Translations under genes and position numbers: made by a program
Notes under the pieces: generated by a model
What the model was told of the DNA's origin: nothing
Database searches by the model: none
Seen by the model: the letters and a program-made list of their open reading frames with translations, nothing else
Part shown: positions 1 through 4,415 of the stretch, one piece after another
Layout of the letters: every line of letters starts with the position of its first letter
Position numbering within the stretch: the stretch's first letter is position 1
Assembly: GCA_012962365.1 (NCBI GenBank)
Contig: DTXR01000245.1
Span: 1-6,337 of the forward strand
Length of the DNA: 6,337 bases
Direction: 5' to 3'
DNA from: Chromatiaceae bacterium
Lineage (GTDB): Bacteria; Pseudomonadota; Gammaproteobacteria; Chromatiales; Chromatiaceae

Positions 1-390
1 AGTCCTCCTCTGGGCAATGCCGGATTTTTGGGAGCACATAAATAGGCGGTTGTTGTATGCGCCAAATTGATATTTCTGGCGTGCAGAAACCCGACTTTTT
101 ATGTCCTTATTGCAAGCAGCGTGCCATTCTATTTACGTTCCTGTAACCGGCGGTTTTAGCTGGTGAAATATTTGATGTCCGCCGTTTGCGTCCGCTTGTT
201 ACGGCAGTTTCTCTGACAACTTGGCAGGGTGTAGGGGGGATGTATTGTCAATGCACTGAATAATAAAGAAAAACAGCTATGACATATTGGCATGGCGGTT
301 GATTGGGCTGGTACAGCATGTAATTGTTGCTGGATTAGAAACACCCGGTTGCCAAAATAGTGTCGATTGCAGGATTATTCGCAGGCTATC
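1..390. other. Gene-free upstream region
   Basis: I see no convincing gene here. The longest open frames are short, lack a ribosome binding site and resemble no family I know. A 29-codon frame at 57-146 carries a CPYC motif, but it has an in-frame stop just upstream and no Shine-Dalgarno. The first 45 bases are open in frame 1 and end in TAG, so they could be the tail of a gene lying to the left, but 14 codons are too few to judge. The stretch is rather AT-rich and contains three scattered TGACA/TGTCA words (214-218, 246-250, 280-284), which recur as a palindrome at 392-404. It most likely carries upstream control sites for the two-component operon. Confidence 0.5.
287..303 (+). promoter_or_regulatory. 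Possible sigma-54 promoter (imperfect)
   Basis: The sequence TTGGCATGGCGGTTGAT resembles the sigma-54 consensus YTGGCACGNNNNTTGCW. The -24 part (TTGGCA) is good and the GG to -12 spacing of 10 is right, but the -12 dinucleotide is GA instead of GC, which normally matters. It points toward the kinase-regulator operon, whose product is a sigma-54 activator, so autoregulation would make sense. It lies almost 400 bp before the kinase start, so the transcript would have a long leader. Weak evidence. Confidence 0.25.
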
Positions 391-420
391 CTGACAAAAT
401 GTCATAGATATAAATATAAT
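391..420 (+). promoter_or_regulatory. Sigma-70 promoter of the two-component operon
   Basis: A -35 box CTGACA (391-396, 5 of 6 to consensus) and a perfect -10 box TATAAT (415-420) are separated by 18 bp. Transcription would start near 427 and give a leader of about 260 nt before the kinase start codon. This is the best vegetative promoter I see upstream of the kinase. The -35 box overlaps a TGACA-N3-TGTCA palindrome, so a bound regulator could act directly on polymerase here. Confidence 0.6.
392..404. promoter_or_regulatory. Palindromic operator candidate TGACA-N3-TGTCA
   Basis: TGACAAAATGTCA has perfect 5-bp arms around AAA and sits on the -35 box of the 391-420 promoter. From memory, the E. 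coli CusR copper box also has TGACA and TGTCA arms, with four bases between them rather than three, so the likeness is partial. The regulator encoded here is NtrC-class, not OmpR-class as CusR is, so either the local regulator uses a similar word or another regulator binds. The binding protein is unknown. Confidence 0.4.
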
Positions 421-521
421 TCTCCGTAGAATGGGTTACAGAATGTTAGGAGGACCCCCTGAACAAACCGCGAGCTCGTGTCTTGTATTTGTACGGTTCG
501 ATTACGGTGTTGAAACCTATT

Positions 522-545
522 ACCAATAGCCTACCTCCTATTGGT
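522..545 (+). repeat. 8-bp inverted repeat (stem-loop)
   Basis: ACCAATAG (522-529) and CTATTGGT (538-545) are perfect complements around an 8-nt loop. No T-run follows, so it is not a typical terminator. It lies in the presumed leader, 140 nt before the kinase start, and could be an RNA structure or a DNA-binding dyad. Confidence 0.4.
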
Positions 546-667
546 TGTGGGCTTCACATTGTTCTCACGCCATCCAGGCACAATCTACTTTGTCCAGAAT
601 AAATTTAGAGATTCCTTGGATTGGTGATCTACCTGGTAGTTGTGAGTTACCAGTCAACAGGAACATC

Positions 668-676
668 GGAGGAGGG
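668..676 (+). promoter_or_regulatory. Ribosome binding site that fixes the kinase start
   Basis: GGAGGAGGG ends 9 nt before the ATG at 686 and is an extended anti-16S match. The open frame continues upstream to 545, but that part would put a long tail without a recognisable domain in front of the first membrane helix. The nearer ATG at 678 is out of frame. This site therefore decides for 686. Confidence 0.8.
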
Positions 677-685
677 AATGCAAGA

Positions 686-2539
686 ATGATCTGGTTCAAA
701 CAAAGCCTGAATCACAAGTTCGCCCTTGCAACCATCGCAGGTTTCCTGATCAGCTCCGTGGTTTTCCTGGCGTTGTTTATCGGCTTTTATAGAAAAGAGC
801 TGGAGGAGGAAAAGTCCCAGGCCGTGCGTGAGGTGAACCAGCTTCTTCAGTCTTCTCTGGAGAACGCCATGCTCAAGCGTGACCTCGATGGGCTGATCTA
901 TATCGTCCGACATTTGGGAGAACAGCCTAATATTCGCAATGTCATGATTGCCAACCCGGAAGGCTTGGTACGCTTTGCCAGTGATTCAAATCTTGTGGGG
1001 CGAAAGCTGGCAGCTGACTTCGTTCAGGGAACGGAGGCGCATACACTTTTCATGAAAAATTTTCAGGATGCAGAAGTGTTACGCAGTATCAATCCCGTAC
1101 ACAACAAACCGCCCTGTCAGGTGTGTCATGGTCCCATAGAAGGACACCCCATAAACGGCATATTGTTTGTCGACTATGATGCTACCTCTATTCGTCAGCA
1201 GGCTCGGGACACCACCCTGATGCTCATGGGAGCAGGGGCGCTCATTGTGTTGATCAATCTGGTGGGCGGCTGGTGGTTCATCCGCAGGTTCATTCTGAAG
1301 CCGGTAGCCGCATTGAATGCCGCCAGCGAGTCTCTGGCCAAAGGGGAATTGCATGCTCGTGTGCCGTCCCAGGGGAATGATGAACTCTCCCGACTCGGTG
1401 ATGCCTTCAATCTCATGGCAGAGAACCTGCATTTCCGTACACGCCAGCTCGAAGAGGGGCGAGCCTTTCTGCAGGCGATGGTGGATGCCATTCCGGACGG
1501 TGTGCGCATCATCGATGAGGACTACAACATGCTACTGGTCAACCGGTCGTTTCGTGAGCAGACACGCTGTCCCGAGCGGTCCTGGGTGGGTGAAAAATGC
1601 TATCGGGCTGCCCACAACCTGGATTCGCCTTGTCCGGCTGAGTTGCTCACCTGTCCGCTGGAGGAGATTCGCCAGGACGCCAAACCCCTGAAGGTCGTCC
1701 ATCGTCACAGCGGTTGTGATGAAAGTACACTGGATGTGGAGATTTATGCGGCGCCTATGCGCATTACCATAGAGGGTGAGGAAAAAATCCTGGTCGTCGA
1801 GTCTATCCGTGATCTCAGCCAGCAAGTGCGCTTTACCCACGAGCAGCGGCTGTCGGAACTGGGTAGGCTTGCTGCCGGGGTGGCACATGAAATCTTCAAT
1901 CCGCTAAGCTCCATGAAGTTGGCATTGCATTCATTGCTGCAGAGCGTCAACCGGGAAGGGCAACCTGCAGAAGTCACCAACTATCTTGCGGTGGTAGAGC
2001 AAGAGATGGATCAGTGCATCCACATCACCGACCGGCTGTTGCGTCTCAGTGCCGCACCATTGGAAGAAAAGGAACTGGTGGATATGCAGGAAGTGGTATC
2101 TGATACGCTCAGCTTGCTCAAGTGGGATGCAGAACAGTCCGGCATCGAGCTGATCCTGGAATTTCCTGAAGAGCCTTTACGGGTATTGGCCAGTAGCAGT
2201 GAGATGCGTATGCTGGTTCTGAATCTGATTCAGAATGCCTTCCATGCCATGCCGGAGGGGGGACAACTACGTATTTCCGGTGAGCTGATCAATGATCAGG
2301 TAGTACTGAAATTTGTTGACACTGGTGTGGGTATACCAGCAGAAGACCTTCCCTATATCTTCATGCCTTTCTTCAGTCGCCGTGCTGATGGCGTGCATGG
2401 TACAGGCCTCGGGCTTTCCATTTCCAGAACCATCGTCGAGAGTTGTGATGGCAAACTTACCGTTAGCACTGAATATGGCAAGGGTTGTTGTTTTTCGGTT
2501 GTGCTTCCTGAAGTCAGTATGGATGCGTTGATGGCATGA
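686..2539 (+). CDS. Membrane sensor histidine kinase with CxxCH periplasmic domain
   Basis: This 617-residue kinase is the sensor of the two-component pair. Membrane helices at about 12-35 and 178-199 enclose a periplasmic domain of about 140 residues, which holds CQVCH (144-148), a covalent heme-c attachment motif, just before the second helix. A HAMP linker (about 200-252) follows, then a PAS domain (about 258-380) rich in cysteine (C295, C305, C316, C323, C344). HisKA carries the phospho-acceptor H401 in HEIFNPL; the F at that place is uncommon. The HATPase has the N box (N517), DTGVGIP (545-551), the F box (about 559-563) and GTGLGL (572-577), so it should be active. Its stop overlaps the regulator's start (ATGA). 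The architecture recalls NtrB/ZraS-type kinases. Copper sensing is inferred from the neighbours; heme, redox or another metal are alternatives. Confidence 0.93.
   Translation: MIWFKQSLNHKFALATIAGFLISSVVFLALFIGFYRKELEEEKSQAVREVNQLLQSSLENAMLKRDLDGLIYIVRHLGEQPNIRNVMIANPEGLVRFASDSNLVGRKLAADFVQGTEAHTLFMKNFQDAEVLRSINPVHNKPPCQVCHGPIEGHPINGILFVDYDATSIRQQARDTTLMLMGAGALIVLINLVGGWWFIRRFILKPVAALNAASESLAKGELHARVPSQGNDELSRLGDAFNLMAENLHFRTRQLEEGRAFLQAMVDAIPDGVRIIDEDYNMLLVNRSFREQTRCPERSWVGEKCYRAAHNLDSPCPAELLTCPLEEIRQDAKPLKVVHRHSGCDESTLDVEIYAAPMRITIEGEEKILVVESIRDLSQQVRFTHEQRLSELGRLAAGVAHEIFNPLSSMKLALHSLLQSVNREGQPAEVTNYLAVVEQEMDQCIHITDRLLRLSAAPLEEKELVDMQEVVSDTLSLLKWDAEQSGIELILEFPEEPLRVLASSSEMRMLVLNLIQNAFHAMPEGGQLRISGELINDQVVLKFVDTGVGIPAEDLPYIFMPFFSRRADGVHGTGLGLSISRTIVESCDGKLTVSTEYGKGCCFSVVLPEVSMDALMA
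1115..1129 (+). other. CxxCH heme-c-type motif in the sensor domain
   Basis: These codons give C144-Q-V-C147-H148, preceded by INPVHNKPP and followed by G-P. The context is periplasmic, where cytochrome c maturation attaches heme to CxxCH. Sensor kinases and chemoreceptors with a similar INP...C-x-x-CHG motif just before the second membrane helix are a recurrent type, and some Geobacter examples are reported to bind heme c. Direct Cu(I) binding by the two thiols and the histidine is an alternative. Confidence 0.7.
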
Positions 2540-3885
2540 GCAGAAGAATTCTTGTCATTGAAGATGATGCCTTGCTGAATCGCATGATCGTGCGCCAGCT
2601 GGAAGGAATGGGGCATAGGGTTGCTGGCATGGGCAGCCTGAAAGAGGCCCGCAGCTACCTCAAGAAATATGAGCCTGACCTGATCATTTCAGATATGCGC
2701 CTGCCTGATGGTGATTGTATCAGTGAACTGCCTTCGCTGGGTGAATCCCATCCTGTCATTGTGCTCACAGCCTATGGCACGGTCAAGAATGCGGTAGAGG
2801 CGATCCAGGCAGGGGCCGCAGATTATCTGAGTAAGCCGGTCAGCCCGGATGAGTTGGCGTTGACGGTAAAGCGTGTGTTGGATACCGCTGCGCTGCGGGC
2901 AGATCATCAGTTCTGTAAGGCCAGACTTAAAGCGCAGTCTGATTCACAGTCTTTCATGATTGGTCAGAGTAAGGCGCTGGAGCAGGTGAAAGAGCTGATT
3001 GATGCCGTTGCCGACAGTGATATGACAGTGCTGGTGTTGGGGGAGAGTGGTTCTGGCAAGGAGTTGGTGGCGCGTGGCATTCATGAACAAAGCCACCGCT
3101 CAAAACGTAATTTTGTGGCTGTAGATTGTTGTACCTTGCAGGAAAGCCTGTTTGAGTCTGAATTGTTTGGGCATGAGAAGGGCGCCTTCACAGGAGCCGA
3201 CAGAAAGAAGAATGGTTTGATAGAAGGAGCGGCTGGTGGCACTCTGTTTCTCGACGAAATTGGAGAAATCCCGGCGGCCATCCAGGCCAAATTACTTCGG
3301 GTGCTTGAAACAGGACAGTTTCGACGGGTCGGTGGCACCCAGGACTTGAGTTCAGATGTGCGCATCGTCGCGGCTACCAACAGAAACCTCAAAAAGATGT
3401 CTGAAGATGGAGAATTCAGGGCCGATCTTTATTATCGACTGGAGGCTTTTACCATCTATGCGCCGCCGTTGCGGGAACGTCGTGAAGATATTCCCTACTT
3501 GGTTGAGCATTTTATTCACAATCACGATTTTTCCATGCGGGTGAAAAAAACAGTAACCAAGGAAGCTATGCGTAAACTGATAGCCTATGATTGGCCGGGG
3601 AATGTGCGTGAGCTGAAAAATGTGGTGGAGCGGGCGATTATTTTATCCAGGGAGAAAAAAGTGATCCGTAGCGAGCATCTTACATTCGGCGCCTGCAAGC
3701 AGGAAGAAGCGGGGCTGCAGTTGGATCTGCCGACCGGTTCCACGCCCACGCTGGAAGAGCTGGAAGCGTCTTATCTGAAAATGCTGCTGGAAAAACATGC
3801 CGGCCATCGGGCGACAGTGGCGCAGATCATGGGTATCAGTGAACGGCATGTGTATCGTCTGATCGGCAAATATGAGCTTGGATAA
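2536..3885 (+). CDS. Sigma-54-dependent response regulator, NtrC/ZraR class
   Basis: This 449-residue transcription activator is the partner of the kinase just upstream; the 4-bp overlap implies translational coupling, and there is only a weak ribosome site of its own. The receiver (about 1-118) is complete: D10, D11, phospho-acceptor D53, T78 and K100. The AAA+ domain (about 141-370) has Walker A GESGSGKE (169-176), GAFTGA (216-221) that contacts sigma-54, Walker B with D240-E241, arginines R295 and R301 in FRADLYYRL, and WPGNVREL (353-360). A Fis-type helix-turn-helix closes the protein (about 422-449, GISERHVYRL). Length is usual for the family. It should form a hexamer, hydrolyse ATP and open sigma-54 promoters. 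The target is not proven; the copL-copA genes are the obvious candidates, and ZraSR is a precedent for metal control by this class. Confidence 0.95.
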   Translation: MSRRILVIEDDALLNRMIVRQLEGMGHRVAGMGSLKEARSYLKKYEPDLIISDMRLPDGDCISELPSLGESHPVIVLTAYGTVKNAVEAIQAGAADYLSKPVSPDELALTVKRVLDTAALRADHQFCKARLKAQSDSQSFMIGQSKALEQVKELIDAVADSDMTVLVLGESGSGKELVARGIHEQSHRSKRNFVAVDCCTLQESLFESELFGHEKGAFTGADRKKNGLIEGAAGGTLFLDEIGEIPAAIQAKLLRVLETGQFRRVGGTQDLSSDVRIVAATNRNLKKMSEDGEFRADLYYRLEAFTIYAPPLRERREDIPYLVEHFIHNHDFSMRVKKTVTKEAMRKLIAYDWPGNVRELKNVVERAIILSREKKVIRSEHLTFGACKQEEAGLQLDLPTGSTPTLEELEASYLKMLLEKHAGHRATVAQIMGISERHVYRLIGKYELG

Positions 3886-3894
3886 TCATCTGCC
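3878..3894 (+). promoter_or_regulatory. Possible sigma-54 promoter before copL
   Basis: TTGG at 3878-3881 and TGC at 3891-3893 give the obligatory GG-N10-GC spacing of a -24/-12 promoter, overlapping the stop codon of the regulator gene. The CAC that usually follows the GG is missing (ATA here), so the match is only to the core. Transcription would start near 3905 and leave a leader of about 38 nt before copL. Its position directly behind a sigma-54 activator makes it attractive, but a core match alone can occur by chance. Confidence 0.35.
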
Positions 3895-3905
3895 ATTGAT
3901 ATTTG

Positions 3906-3934
3906 TTGACTGCGGGAATGAAATTCATTATCGT
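3906..3934 (+). promoter_or_regulatory. Possible sigma-70 promoter of copL
   Basis: TTGACT (3906-3911, 5 of 6) and TATCGT (3929-3934, 4 of 6) are 17 bp apart. The start would fall near 3941, only a base or two before the copL ATG, giving a nearly leaderless message; this fits the absence of a good ribosome site there. The Fur-like palindrome covers the spacer and the -10 box. It competes as an explanation with the sigma-54 core at 3878-3894. Confidence 0.35.
3914..3932. promoter_or_regulatory. Fur-box-like operator
   Basis: GGGAATGAAATTCATTATC matches 15 of 19 positions of the classical Fur box GATAATGATAATCATTATC. At its core is a perfect palindrome, AATGAA-A-TTCATT (3917-3929). It lies between the -35 and -10 boxes of the possible sigma-70 promoter, or just downstream of the possible sigma-54 start, where a bound repressor would block transcription. 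It could instead serve another regulator with an AT-rich dyad. Confidence 0.4.
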
Positions 3935-3942
3935 TTAAAGCC

Positions 3943-4317
3943 ATGCACGCTTTGCACAGAAAATTCCTCGCTCTGTTATTGTCTCTGATGTTGGGGTGGC
4001 TGCCGTTACAGGGCGCATTCGCTGAAGTAACCTTCATGCCCATGCAGGAAAACATGATGGGTGCTTCTGTAAATGTCCCCATGAGTCACGAACAAGCTTC
4101 TGACATGTCATCCGATTGTGACCAGTGTGAACAGGACAATTGCTGTAGTGGTGGCAGTTCTTGTGATATCCATCAATGTGCATCCTGCGTCTTTTCTGCA
4201 GTGCTGACAGAATCCACCGTGATGCTGCCTCTTACTACCACTGTTCCAGTGCCTGCGTTCGAACCAAGTGTTCGTTCTTTCTTGTTTTCCTCTCTCTACC
4301 GCCCCCCGCGGGTCTGA
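3943..4317 (+). CDS. copL: CopL-like cysteine-rich secreted copper protein
   Basis: A 124-residue exported protein. Residues 1-27 form a signal peptide with a hydrophobic core (about 8-22) and an A-F-A cleavage site. The mature part begins Met-rich (M32, M34, M38, M39, M47) and then has seven cysteines in 24 residues (C59, C62, C67, C68, C74, C79, C82) with H49 and H77 nearby, a soft-metal-binding layout. It ends in LYRPPRV, as CopL-family proteins end in a similar R-P-P tail. In Xanthomonas, CopL is encoded just before copAB and is needed for their copper-induced expression. The same place before copA supports the call, but similarity is judged from pattern only. The ATG at 3943 is the only start after the in-frame stop at 3919; the ribosome site is poor. 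No sequence feature explains how a secreted protein would regulate. Confidence 0.65.
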   Translation: MHALHRKFLALLLSLMLGWLPLQGAFAEVTFMPMQENMMGASVNVPMSHEQASDMSSDCDQCEQDNCCSGGSSCDIHQCASCVFSAVLTESTVMLPLTTTVPVPAFEPSVRSFLFSSLYRPPRV

Positions 4318-4327
4318 TTCCCTGCTG

Positions 4328-4352
4328 TAACTCCGCTTGGAGTTATTTATTT
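4328..4352 (+). terminator. Weak terminator or attenuator between copL and copA
   Basis: TAACTCC (4328-4334) pairs perfectly with GGAGTTA (4339-4345) around a GCTT loop, and the T-rich stretch TTTATTT follows. The stem is short, with three GC pairs, and the T-run is interrupted by A, so termination would be partial at best. It begins 11 nt after the copL stop and 88 nt before copA. It could lower copA expression relative to copL or protect the copL message. I see no good separate promoter for copA in the gap. Confidence 0.4.
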
Positions 4353-4400
4353 ATAAAGCAATCAAAGTAGTTCTCAGTGCGCTTGGCGTGTCTGAAATGC

Positions 4401-4406
4401 AGAGGA
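4401..4406 (+). promoter_or_regulatory. Ribosome binding site of copA
   Basis: AGAGGA lies 9 nt before the ATG at 4416 and supports that start, which also places the twin-arginine motif at the usual distance from the N-terminus. Confidence 0.7.
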
Positions 4407-4415
4407 ATTCATTAC

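Larger units (their letters stand above)
427..685 (+). promoter_or_regulatory. Long leader of the kinase mRNA
   Basis: If transcription starts near 427, about 259 nt precede the kinase start codon. The leader contains a 5-bp inverted repeat around the start site (ATTCT 419-423, AGAAT 428-432), a strong AGGAGG at 448-453 that no obvious ATG uses, and a stem-loop at 522-545. Five bases after AGGAGG is a CTG (459) that opens a 47-codon frame ending at 602, and a 32-codon ATG frame covers 431-529. Neither resembles a known protein. A leader peptide or a structured regulatory leader is possible but not shown. The kinase frame itself is open back to a TTG at 545, but the ATG at 686 is clearly better. 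Confidence 0.35.

Noticed and set aside
57..146. Small 29-codon frame with a CPYC motif
   Set aside because: No ribosome site, no known family, and a stop codon just upstream in frame; one C-x-x-C in a short frame is weak evidence.
272..283. AACAGCTATGAC, identical to part of the lac leader/M13 reverse primer site
   Set aside because: Only 12 bases match and the flanks differ on both sides, so vector contamination is not supported.
156..344. 62-codon minus-strand frame with a GTG start
   Set aside because: No Shine-Dalgarno, no recognisable domain, and it covers the likely upstream control region of the kinase operon.
545..685. N-terminal extension of the kinase from a TTG at 545
   Set aside because: It would add 47 residues of no known domain before the first membrane helix. 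TTG at 545 overlaps the stem-loop and has no ribosome site, while the ATG at 686 has an excellent one.
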